Below are positions 55,561-64,000 of a DNA stretch of 64,000 bases, piece by piece (within the stretch, counting starts at the first letter, position 1; the number at the start of each line of letters is the position of its first letter). Below the pieces are notes generated by a model that did no database searches, was not told the DNA's origin, and saw only the letters and a list, made by a program, of their open reading frames with translations. Where the stretch lies: contig NC_083691.1 of NCBI RefSeq assembly GCF_033118175.1, positions 21,177,001 through 21,241,000 of the forward strand. Direction: 5' to 3'. Source of the stretch: Dama dama (lineage: Eukaryota; Chordata; Mammalia; Artiodactyla; Cervidae). The position numbers and the translations under genes were made by a program.

Positions 55561-56894
55561 AGCTCTCTTGTGAAGTGAATGGGACAAGACGATATATTTA
55601 AGAAGGAAAGCAGGGAACCAGTTACCCTCTTTTAACCCAAATATTTTGTTTCATTATATAACCTATGATTTAATGCCAGGAAAGGAGACATATGCCTCCT
55701 GTCCCCAAAAGGCCACTGCCTGTGGGAAACAAACAGGAAATCCCATTGTATTTCTACTTTTAAAATGGAATTCCTCATTTCTCTTCACGTGCTGAAAAGC
55801 AGTTGAATTTGCCCCGGCCTTCATCAGGAGAAGTAGAGATTGGCTTAAAAACTAGGATAAAAATGTAAGCAGCACATAGGCCAGAAAGAGAAGGCACCAT
55901 GTCACAAACATTACATAGTAAAAGTTGGTCACGGATGATGACTTCACTTATCTTTCTACAAAGGATTATGCTTAAAAGCATAGTGTAATATCAGTTTAAC
56001 ATCTCTGTTTGGTGGAACATGATTGTAATAATTTTGACATTCTGAAGTATAAGACATTCTGAAATATCCAGCAGGAGAGAAGATAATGAAGTTAATAAAC
56101 TTTGTTACTGAAAGCCTCTCATTTCTAAATAGCATAGGTCCTAGCAAGTGGAGGGACCTTTTGTTTTGGCAGGTAAGGTGGTGGGTAGACAGGTGAGTTT
56201 CAAGATGAAGACAGAGCAAGGCAGAATTGCATTCTGTCATCCAGGAGAGGAGTTTGGACTGTCATATGAAAGCTAAAGACAGAAGAGAAAGAGCTGAAGA
56301 GGCAGGGAGCAAGGTGAAAGAATGAACAGGATCCCGACTCAGCTTCCGCCAGAGAAAATTCTGGGCACCACAGAGATGTCTAAGGGAGAATTCGACATGT
56401 TGTTGGCTGGGCCAACATAAACCCTCTGCTGGCTCTCGGCACCCTCCGGTAAATTATATACTGCTCATGTGATCCTCTGTGTGAATGGATTATTTTAGGG
56501 GAAAGCAGCTAACTGAAGGAAACCAGAAACGTAGTTATTTTTTTTCCCATTTGAGAAAGTAGTAAGACATATTTTTAAATGAGGGGAAACAAGAGATTAT
56601 AGGGTTTGGTGCTTTCCAAGCAAAGAAAAGTCTTGGTGTTTTTCTTTATAAGAATAAAGGAACACGAATGAGAAAACAGAAGATAAAACCAGACAGAAAC
56701 CTTATACACTATATTTATATACACCTATTTAATCGTTATCAAATTTATTCTCCTCATTCCCAGTTTATTAATCAAGTTGTCTGTGCTAGTGGATTACATA
56801 GAGAAAGAAAAACCCACATACAAAGTTAATGAGAAAAGATGAATATATGTTTACCATCACACGGGCCTGGAGCCCAGGGTCCACACCACTGGTG
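55561..56894. other. Low-copy sequence; no gene seen
   Basis: No repeat family recognised with confidence. Nothing like an exon on either strand. Confidence 0.4.
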
Positions 56895-57114
56895 CATGCA
56901 TGCATGCTAAGTCTGATGCTTTGCGACCCTATGAATTTGTAGCCCCCTGGCAGTCTCCTCTGTCCATGGGATTTTCCAGGCAAGAATACTGGAATGGATT
57001 GCCACACCCTCCTCCAGGAGATCTTCCCGACCCAGGGATCGAACCCACATCTCTTTACGTTTCCTGCATTGGCAAGCAAGTTCTTTACCGCTAGCACCAC
57101 CTGGGAAGCCCCCA
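56895..57114 (-). mobile_element. Bov-tA SINE, minus orientation
   Basis: Preceded by (CATG)n at 56884-56907. Body and head present; head end CACCTGGGAAGCCC. The apparent 205-codon minus frame (56786-57403) runs through it. Confidence 0.92.
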
Positions 57115-57119
57115 GGCCG

Positions 57120-57646
57120 TTGGTACTGTGAAATGAAAATATTTCCTGCCATATCAAGAAGCAAGAAATGTCACAGCCATCAGTGATTTCTGGCTTCCAA
57201 ATGTGAATGAGGGCTCCCAAAACTGTGATCCAGTGGATGCTGCCACCTCTACTGGGATTGCTGAGGAGGTGGGGAAACACAAGAAGCAGCCATCTGCCGA
57301 TCCTTACGGTGAATAAGGAGACAGGATTTGGCCCCAAACAGCTGAGGCGCATATTCATAGGAATAAACTCAGTGAGCCCAGAGGCTTGCATCTTCTCATA
57401 CATAGAATGCTAAATTCCTTAACTTGGGATATCTGGCTTCCTTTATTTAACTATAATTTTTTGATGTTAAGACTCCTTGCCCTTTGTTGCAAAACTTTTA
57501 TAAAAGCTGGCTCCTCCCCTCACATCCTCAGAGCAGTTTTCTCAGAGATACTGAGATGTTATCTCCTGGGCTTGGAGTCCTAAACATTCCCATCAAATGA
57601 AATAACTCTCTACTTTCAGATTGTGACTGTATTTTTTTAGTTGACA
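57120..57646 (+). mobile_element. Endogenous retrovirus solo LTR (probable)
   Basis: The 3' half has LTR architecture: TATA-type AACTTTTATAAAAGCTGG (57486 region), a pyrimidine-rich R/U5 part, GAAATAACTC as a decayed polyadenylation signal, and an end TTTTTTTAGTTGACA at 57632-57646. The 5' boundary is uncertain. No gag, pol or env sequence adjoins it. I infer a ruminant ERV LTR left by recombination. Confidence 0.6.
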
Positions 57647-57649
57647 GTG

Positions 57650-57815
57650 AAGTGAAGTGAAAGTCCCTCAGTCATGTCCTACTCTTTATTCTCCAGGCCA
57701 GAAACTGGAGTGGATAGCCATTCCCCCTTCTCCAGGGAAACTTCCCAGCCCAGGGATTGAACCCAGGTCTCCCACATTGCAGGCAGATTCTTTACCAACT
57801 CTGGTGGTGGTGGTA
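57650..57815 (-). mobile_element. Bov-tA SINE with body deletion, minus orientation
   Basis: GAAAGTCCCTCAGTCATGTC jumps to TTATTCTCCAGGCC, losing about 45 body bases. Head end is followed by a (GGT)n run at 57801-57813. Confidence 0.88.
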
Positions 57816-57826
57816 CCAAACTGTAA

Positions 57827-58040
57827 AGAGCTTCCCAGGTGGTGCTAGTGGTAAAGAATCTGCTTGCCAATGCAGGAGACACAGGTTAGATCCCTGGGTC
57901 GGGAAGTTCTCCTGGGGAAGGAAACGGCAACTCACTCCAGTGTTCTTGCCTGAGAAATCCCATGGACAGAGGAGCCGGGTTGGGCTACAGTCCATGGGGT
58001 CACAATGAATCTCACATGACTTAGCAACTTAACAGCAACA
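57827..58040 (+). mobile_element. Bov-tA SINE, plus orientation, facing the previous copy
   Basis: Begins GAGCTTCCCAGGTGGTGCTA, about 12 bases after the minus copy, so the two heads face each other. Ends ATGACTTAGCAACTTAACAG. Confidence 0.92.
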
Positions 58041-58261
58041 GCATATATGTCTCTCCTACTGGTTCTCTTTCTCTGAATAACACACACAGGTTCATTTTTA
58101 AATTTTTATGTCCTGACTATATCAACATTGTTAAATATTTTAAGTATCAGCCTTCCTGGGTATCTAGTTTTTCAAGCTTATTTTATGTCAAGGGGCAGTT
58201 CCTTAAGTTGCTTGGCATTTGGTCCTTCCTAATTTTCTTTATATCTACCTCTCTTCTAGCC

Positions 58262-58390
58262 CTTAGGGGGTTTTTGTTTTTATATTTTGGCAGTGCCATG
58301 AAGCTTGTGGGATCTTGGTTCCCTGACCAGGGATTGAACCTAGGCCGTTGGCAGAGAAAGCTTGGAATCCGAGTCACTGGACCTCACCCT
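58262..58390 (-). mobile_element. CHR-2-like SINE, minus orientation
   Basis: TTTTGGCAGTGCCATGAAGC, GGATCTTGGTTCCCTGACCA, GGGATTGAACCTAGGCC, CGAGTCACTGGACC: complement of the short CHR SINE with its T-rich tail complement. Confidence 0.82.
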
Positions 58391-58421
58391 TAGTGTTTTG
58401 ACACTGAAATGGCAGGCACCT

Positions 58422-58553
58422 GCTGCTGCTGCTACGTCGCTTCAGTCGTGCCCGACTCTGTGCGACCCCACAGACGGCAGCCTGCCAGGCTCTTCTGTCC
58501 CTGGGATTCTCCAGGCAAGAACACTGGAGTGGGTTGCCATTTCCTTCTCCAAA
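58422..58553 (-). mobile_element. BOV-A2-type monomer, minus orientation
   Basis: (CTG)n at 58422-58432, then GTCGCTTCAGTCGTGCCCGA and CCAGGCAAGAACACTGGAGT. CpG-rich and little diverged, hence relatively young. One monomer only. Confidence 0.9.
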
Positions 58554-58984
58554 CTAGCAGTCCTCAAATTAGGCTAGTCTAGTTTCACCATCAACACCTC
58601 CCTCTCCTGCTCCCAGAATTGCCCCACCTTGAGTTGGATTGCCCCAACTTGAGTTACTTGCTCATCTTTTGATTTGAAAACCAAATCAGGGTGGAGGGGA
58701 TGTTCAAACTGGCCAGGCTTGGGAAACATCTCCCTCTAGGTCAGGGTCAGCCTTTCCTAACACAGAGACACTGAGAAGGATCAAGGAAGCTCCCAAAGAA
58801 CAGTTGAAGTGATGCTCTCTGAATGAAAACAGACAGCGGGCAGGCAAAACCCCACACAGGACCACATTCTTTACCATCTAAGTTGGTGGTTTTCTCTTTG
58901 ATTTTCTTACATTCTGGGATTATCTAGTGCACCAGACTCTCCTGTATCTCTGAGCTTTCACACACATTTTTCTTTCATCCTCAG
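58554..58984. other. No recognised feature
   Basis: A near-exact local duplication CCCCACCTTGAGTTGGATTG / CCCCAACTTGAGTTACTTG lies at about 58622-58660. Nothing else identified. Confidence 0.4.
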
Positions 58985-59140
58985 ATACTTTTCTTCATCC
59001 CTTTTTATTTGGCAAACTTCTACTTATGCCTCAGGACCTGAATACCACCTCTTCTGTGAAGCTTCCCTTTTCACTGCCTCTGCTAAACTTGTCCCTCACT
59101 CCTCTGTGCCCACGGAGCATTTTGTACACAAAGAGCTGGA
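58985..59140 (+). mobile_element. L2 3'-region fragment
   Basis: CAAACTTCTACTTATGCCTC, CTCTTCTGTGAAGCTTCCCT and CTCCTCTGTGCCCACGGAGC follow L2. Confidence 0.7.
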
Positions 59141-59231
59141 ACTGAATTAATTAGCAAGGATAAGAAACTGAACTATCCACATCCTTTTGAAAATGGAAAG
59201 CAGATGATGTTGGCTTAGATAAGATCAAACA

Positions 59232-59460
59232 ACATCAAATCAACAAATGTTTATTGAGTATATACCAGGCACAGGGGTCCCCAAGCAGAATCCTGCTTGA
59301 TGTGTGTGTATTTAGAATCACAGGCTTTCACGATCTTGGTTTTTAAAAGCTTATCTAGTTCAACCACTTCCTTATTCAGATCAGGAAACTGAGGCTGAAG
59401 TGGGTTTCTCTGTAGCTCTAACAATATATAATCTGAGCCACCAAAAGGAAGGAAAGGTTG
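59232..59460. mobile_element. MIR-like remnant(s)
   Basis: AATGTTTATTGAGTATATAC, then TTCAACCACTTCCTTATTCA and GATCAGGAAACTGAGGCTGA. Old SINE/LINE core motifs; exact family unclear. Confidence 0.4.
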
Positions 59461-59595
59461 GCCCAATTCTAGGCTAAGAAAACCACAGCTATTATCTTAA
59501 ACTTCCTGTTCTAAACTCCAGGCCAGGACAAAGTCCTTGTCTCCAGTGACAAAGCCCACTCCAGACAGAGAATCAAAATCAATCTGTCCTTGTCT

Positions 59596-59616
59596 CTCTC
59601 TCTCTCTCTCTCTGTT
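59596..59616. repeat. (TC)n microsatellite
   Basis: About ten uninterrupted CT units. Confidence 0.9.
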
Positions 59617-60314
59617 CCCACTTCCCTTTCTCTTTGGAAAAATAGAAAACAAAGAGAACTGAGAGAGTTGGGGCCAGGGTATTGGAACACTGATTCAGAG
59701 TTTTTCCTTTTTTTTTTTTGATATGTTTATATAAGGACACTATTGATGACTCACTGCGTAGTGGAGAACTATAATACATTTTGTTGGGAATTCAAAACCT
59801 GCAGACAGAGTGTGGGTCAAATGAGTGAGGCTCACAGGGACATAAAAATGTTTTAAAGCAAAGGGATAAAGGTCACTTGCTCTCCGTGGCAGAAGTCCCG
59901 TCTATTTTTATCACGATATCTACGTAGACCCTCTCTTTTAAAAGAGTCAGAATGGGATAGGAGTGGAACTACATGAACCCTGTGATACTCAAAATGGAAA
60001 GTGAAGATTTATTTGAATTCTTGCCAGACGTACTCAGGCACAAACATGTAGAAATATTTCCATAAAATAGTTTCCATGAAAAAATGCCCAGGCCCCATCC
60101 TTCCTAGGGTCACTGCCTCCCCATCGCTTTCTGGTCTGTCTCTGCATTCTGGCTCCCTCCAGGCTCTAGCCACCTATCACTGTTTGCCTCCAGATCCTTT
60201 TAGAAATACTTCCCTGTTCAGAAATGACTCAGATAACATCCTGAATCCCCAGCCTGGCATTTGGGCTTTTATCAACCATTCCAACTTCTCCACACCATGC
60301 TGAAGCATGTTTGA
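59617..60314. other. Low-copy sequence with a possible L2 scrap
   Basis: 60140-60290 (CAGCCTGGCATTTGGGCTTT) may be L2 in plus orientation. No gene seen. Confidence 0.4.
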
Positions 60315-61135
60315 GGGGACTGGTACCAGGTTACCAAGCTGACCATGATCAGTGTATAGTCCAGGGAGAGTACCTATAGATCAACCACTAAGCTGGTAAG
60401 TGTGATGAAGAACATACAATCAAGTAATATGGTGAGAAGTGCCTTAGGTGGGTGGGGGTTGGGACTACAACCTTGGGATATTGGGGGAAGATCACTCCCA
60501 TGATGGTATATTGAGGCCTGACTAATAGGAAAGATCCAACCTCTGGGAACACCTGGAGATCATTTCTCTCCACACAGATGGAGAAGCAAAGGCAAATTCC
60601 CTTACTTATGAAAGAACTGTGTTTGAGGAGTAAAAATAAATGGAGTCTATTAGTAAGAGAAGGAGGTTTTGCTGGAGAAGACTCTTGAGAGTGCCTTGGA
60701 CTGCGAGGAGATCCAGCCAACCAATCCTAAAGGAAATCAATCCTGAATATTCATTGGAGGGACTGATGCTGAAGCTGAAGCTCCAATACTTTGGGTCACC
60801 TGATGCAAGGAACCCAGTCACTGGAAAAGACCCTGATGCTGGGAAAGACTGAGGGCAGGAGGAGAAGGGGGCTACAGAGGATGAGACGGTTGGATGGCAC
60901 TGCTGACTCTGTGGACATGAGTTTGAACAAACTCTGGGAGATGGTGAAGGACAGGGAATCCTGGCATGCTGCAGTCCATGGGTCACAAAGAGTTCGACAT
61001 GACTAAATGACTGAACAACAACAAATTGTGAAATACCCTAAAAGCCACAGAAAAGAGTTTGGATTTCTTTAGAACCGTGGAAAGTCATGGATTCAGTTTT
61101 CCAATTCGAAAGTTAGAGGACTGACGTTTCACTTT
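60315..61135 (-). mobile_element. L2 LINE, minus orientation, split by a BovB 3' end
   Basis: Left piece 60315-60668 (AAGATCACTCCCATGATGG, GGAGAAGCAAAGGCAAATTC) and right piece 61027-61135 (AGAAAAGAGTTTGGATTTCT) are consecutive parts of the L2 complement. The BovB lies between. Confidence 0.55.
60669..61026 (+). mobile_element. BovB 3' end (ART2-like) inserted in L2
   Basis: From GCTGGAGAAGACTCTTGAGA to GACTGAACAACAACAAAT. The hairpin near the 5' break is kept except for one base (AGAGTG). Confidence 0.9.
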
Positions 61136-61139
61136 GTCC

Positions 61140-61487
61140 CCTCTGTGGGGAATGAATGGTAACAGAACCTCCTGATCCTCACCCTTGTGTAATCCTCTTC
61201 TCCTGGGTGTGGGCTGAGCCTACTCACTCACTTCTCATGAACTGAATACTGCAAAAGATGGGAAGTCCACTTCAGATATTAGGTTATAACAGGACTCTTT
61301 AATTTCTGTCCCTCTCTGTCTCTCCCTCTCGCTCTCTTGCGCAAATGCACTTGGACACTCTGAGGAAGCCAGGTTCCATGCTGTGAGTTCCCCTATGCAA
61401 AGGCCCGCCTGGCAGAGAACTGCTGTCTCCAGCTAACAGCAGCCAGCCTGGATGTGGGGACTCCCACAAGCCTGTCAGCTTGGACCC
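61140..61487 (+). mobile_element. MaLR-like LTR A, left part
   Basis: GTGTGGGCTGAGCCTACTCA, AGATATTAGGTTATAACAGG, a C/T tract (61306-61340), GAGGAAGCCAGGTTCCATGC. Broken at about 61487 by LTR B and resumed at 61895. Confidence 0.6.
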
Positions 61488-61894
61488 GGAGTTCACTTGC
61501 TGGGGCTGCCATCACCAAAACTGCAGACTCGGTGAATTTAAACAACAGAAATGTATCTTCTCGCAGTTCTGGAGGCTGGCAATCCAAGATCACGGTGTCA
61601 GCAAGTTTGGATTCTCCTGAGGCCTCTCTCCTTGGCTGGTAGACAGCTGCCCTCTTGCTGGGTCCTCATGGGGCCTTTCGTGTGTGTGTGTGTGTGTGTG
61701 TGTGTTCCTGGTGTCTCTCTCCCTTCTCATAAGGGCACCTACCCTTGGGTAGACTGGTAGGACCCCATCTTTATGACCTTTAACTTTAATTAACTCCTAA
61801 AAGCTCTTTCTCCAAATACAGTCCCATGTTAAGGTACAGAGTTTAGGACTTCTGCATATGAATCTGGGAAGGGGGCACATTCCAGTCCCTGAGG
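61488..61894 (-). mobile_element. MLT1-type LTR B inserted in LTR A
   Basis: Minus LTR: TTGCTGGGGCTGCCATCACC, GTTCTGGAGGCTGGCAATCC, TCTTTCTCCAAATACAGTCC, ending ACATTCCAGTCCCTGAG. Contains a (TG)n expansion at 61679-61705. Confidence 0.75.
61679..61705. repeat. (TG)n microsatellite inside LTR B
   Basis: About thirteen TG units. Confidence 0.92.
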
Positions 61895-62100
61895 GAAGCA
61901 GGTCCTCCCTCAGAAGAGCTCTGTAGTCACAGGGCTCCCTGGATTGTGACCTCGTAAGAGACCGTGGGTCAGAGGTGTCCTGTCCAGCCATGACTGGATC
62001 ACCGGCCCACTCAAACTGTGAGATAATTTCTAGGGCTTGAAGCTTCTAAACTCAAGGTGAAGTTTCATACAGCAATAGAAAGCAAATGCAGATACTGGGA
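61895..62100 (+). mobile_element. MaLR-like LTR A, right part
   Basis: AGCAGGTCCTCCCTCAGAAG, GTGACCTCGTAAGAGACCGT, ACTGTGAGATAATTTCTAGG and the end AGCAATAGAAAGCAAATGCA complete LTR A. Confidence 0.55.
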
Positions 62101-62139
62101 CCAGGGCATGGGTGTACCTTAGCAAACACCTAACTAGGT

Positions 62140-62330
62140 GGCGTGGCTTCAGGGACAGACAGTGGGTGTCTGTCTCTCTCTCCTTCACTCTCTCTCCCTG
62201 CCCGCACTCTGGGAAGCAAGCTCCCACCTTGTGACCAGTTCCACAGAGCAGCCTGTGTGGCAGGGAACAACTGTCTCTGACCCCCAGGCAGGGAGAAGCC
62301 TGCCCACAGCTGCTGAGAACCCCGGAAGTG
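62140..62330 (+). mobile_element. LTR A-like fragment C
   Basis: A C/T tract then CACTCTGGGAAGCAAGCTCC and GTGGCAGGGAACAACTGTCT parallel 61310-61470 of LTR A, suggesting a second copy of the same LTR family. Confidence 0.45.
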
Positions 62331-62334
62331 GCTC

Positions 62335-62545
62335 TGCCTTTTTCTTTTAAGGACACTTGTCATTGGATTTAGGGCCCAGCCAGACAATCCAAGATGATTT
62401 CATCTCAAGATCCTTAACCTAATTACATTGGCACAGACACTTTTTCCAAATAAGGTCACATTCACAGCTTCCAAGATTTGACATGGACGTATTTTCTATT
62501 TTTGGGGGGGGTGGGGAGGGGAGGGCATGCAACCTGTCACAGTGA
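62335..62545 (-). mobile_element. MaLR-like LTR D fragment, minus orientation
   Basis: TTAAGGACACTTGTCATTGG, CATCTCAAGATCCTTAACCT, TCCAAATAAGGTCACATTCA: complement of the 5' half of a MaLR LTR, ending in a G-rich run at 62504-62525. Confidence 0.65.
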
Positions 62546-63328
62546 GTCAACTATTATCATTGTCAGTCTTCTTTTCCCAAGACCACACAGTCCAGATTCA
62601 AACAGGTAGTCTGTTTTCAGGGCCCCTGCCGTTGAACATTTTATAAAGTTTATGTTACAGGCTCACTGTAAGGGTTCAAACTAAAGTATATAAGGCACCA
62701 AGTAATGACCTTTAAAAATGTAAATTTTTTATTATTAATATGTTTTCCTGTTAGTTAAACTTGAGATGCTGTTTATCTGACATGAGGTATTCAGATTCAT
62801 GGTAGAATTCTTAGCCAAGTTCAGAGAGCTCATGTCCTCCAATCAACACAATTTCCAATTACAGATTCATTTCTCACCATTAAATTCGTGGTCTAGACCC
62901 TGACAGAGTGGGGCTTTGAAGCCAGAGAAATATCATTGCTCTGAGTGGCAGGACGAGAATTCTAACCTTGGGTTCCCTGGCTTACATTTCAGAAATGGAG
63001 AGGAACTGGGGCAGTAAATATTTAATGTGACATGATGTTAACTTACACCAGTTAGGAGTCTCTGGGTCAAATACAAGAAGGGGGTGAAGAACCCTCTTCT
63101 GTGCCAGTGTGAGTCAACACAGTTATGCCTTCAGCTTTCTCACTGCATGGGGTTTAGAGACCTTGGGAAAGGAACACTGGAACACTGACCGCTGTTGTCC
63201 AGGCAGCCGCACACCAAATATCCTCTTGCTTTGTTGACACAGGCACGTGCACCTGAAGGACAGGCTGCTTCAAGTGTGGCTGCTCTGAGAGAATGGTTCC
63301 CAATGCCGTATGAGGCTCATTGTAGATG
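62546..63328. other. Low-copy sequence; no gene seen
   Basis: Possible MIR traces at 62580-62640 (CAAGACCACACAGTCCAGAT) but weak. Nothing else identified. Confidence 0.4.
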
Positions 63329-63809
63329 TGTTAGGGGAAGCACACTGATTGAAATCGCCCATCCTGGCCAGGCACCATAGTAACCATTTGCATGAGTTGT
63401 TTTATGGCAGGAGATCCTGATAAGGAATACGGAACTAATAGGCCACCACCAGCTGGAAACGTTCGGGAAAGATTGAGAGGAGACACTACCTGTCCGTCCA
63501 CTTCCCAGAATCCCTCTTGCTAGCATCCATCTTGGCTGAGCGATGCGTGCGCCACCAGGAAAGACTCTGAATTAGAATGATTGGCCAAAGACCACCCGGA
63601 AACTAATCCCATCACCATAAAACCCAAGACTGCAAGCCACGCGGCAGAGCAGTTCTCCTGGGTTCCCTTACCTACTGCTCTCCACCCGGGTGCCCTTTCC
63701 CAATAAAATCTCTTGCTTTGTCAGCATGTGTTTCCTTGGACAATTCATTTCCGAGTGTTAGACAAGAGCCCAGTTTCAGGCCCTGGAAGGGTTCCCCCTT
63801 CCTGCAACA
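63329..63809 (+). mobile_element. Endogenous retrovirus solo LTR, 4-bp TSD
   Basis: 481 bp from TGTTAGGGG to CCTGCAACA, with TGTT/AACA inverted ends. GATG occurs at 63325-63328 and 63810-63813, an exact 4-bp target-site duplication. Features in order: ATTGGCCAA (63581-63589, CCAAT box in reverse), CCATAAAA as a TATA-type box (63615-63622), AATAAA (63702-63707) and a U5 ending CCCCCTTCCTGCAACA. No gag, pol or env lies beside it, so the provirus was lost by LTR-LTR recombination. The size of the duplication and LTR layout suit a class I (gamma-like) ruminant ERV; that assignment is inference. Confidence 0.9.
63615..63707 (+). promoter_or_regulatory. LTR core promoter and polyadenylation signal
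   Basis: TATA-type CCATAAAA (63615-63622) and AATAAA (63702-63707) about 80 bases apart, as in short-R LTRs. Whether it is active cannot be told from sequence. Confidence 0.5.
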
Positions 63810-64000
63810 GATGAACGTTACCTATTTATTTGTTGCCCTCCTCAGTTGTTTGGATAAGGAGGGACTCAAGAAGTTCTCAGAACTCTGTCCACAAGTGCAC
63901 TGAGTGTCTACTGCTTTCTCCAGTGTGGTGGTTATCACTTCAGTCCTGAAATGCCCATAGAATAGGGACCACCAGCTTTCCTTCCAAGGCAGAGCCCCGC

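Noticed and set aside
56786..57403. 205-codon open minus frame, the longest in the window
   Set aside because: It runs through a Bov-tA SINE and an LTR-like region; its middle is translated SINE and it has no domain.

Overview
This is nuclear DNA of a ruminant mammal (Pecora, most likely a bovid such as cattle, sheep, goat or a relative). The evidence is the repeat content. There are about two dozen tRNA-headed Bov-tA SINEs and their Bov-A / BOV-A2 monomers and dimers, several copies of the RTE-type LINE BovB, and cetartiodactyl CHR-1 and CHR-2 type SINEs. Beneath these lies an older mammalian layer of MIR, L2, L1, MaLR LTRs and a hAT-like element. Family names are from my memory of the consensus sequences and were not checked by a search. 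I cannot tell species or chromosome.

I found no convincing protein-coding gene, tRNA gene, rRNA gene, snRNA gene or CRISPR array. All open frames are short (the longest about 205 codons), and the longer ones lie inside or across SINEs and BovB. The only recognisable protein-coding material is decayed reverse transcriptase of BovB and L1. The window therefore looks intergenic or intronic. One exon-like segment (49771-49963) and one GC-richer, repeat-poor block (about 26840-28250) are the best places to look for function.

Layout. 1-12 kb: scattered SINEs, a BovB copy with a 5' inversion (513-1558), a BovB 3' end and L1 3' UTR scraps. 11.5-17.8 kb: AT-rich sequence, the longest BovB copy (13212-15168, minus), then an old L1 interrupted by a MaLR LTR and a Bov-tA. 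17.8-30 kb: mostly low-copy sequence with MIRs, an LTR, pyrimidine tracts, a G-quadruplex motif, the repeat-poor block, an A/T block and a compound microsatellite. 30-42 kb: L1, L2, MIR, MaLR LTR and hAT remnants with SINEs on top. 42.6-45.1 kb: a second long BovB with a SINE inside it, a SINE at its end and an adjacent LTR. 45-56 kb: L2 and L1 remnants, a CHR-1 SINE in L1 with a 12-bp target-site duplication, and a MIR split by two Bov-tA copies. 56-64 kb: two younger LTRs, a close inverted SINE pair, a BovB 3' end inside an L2, a stack of MaLR LTRs, and a solo LTR with a clean 4-bp duplication.

The elements do not form a pathway. What the window records is insertion order: L2 and MIR first, then L1 and MaLR, then CHR SINEs, then BovB and Bov-tA. 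Several target-site duplications are exact enough to prove individual events. I see no undescribed biological system; the most useful leads are mechanistic (BovB truncation and inversion) and a few candidate regulatory or structural DNA motifs.
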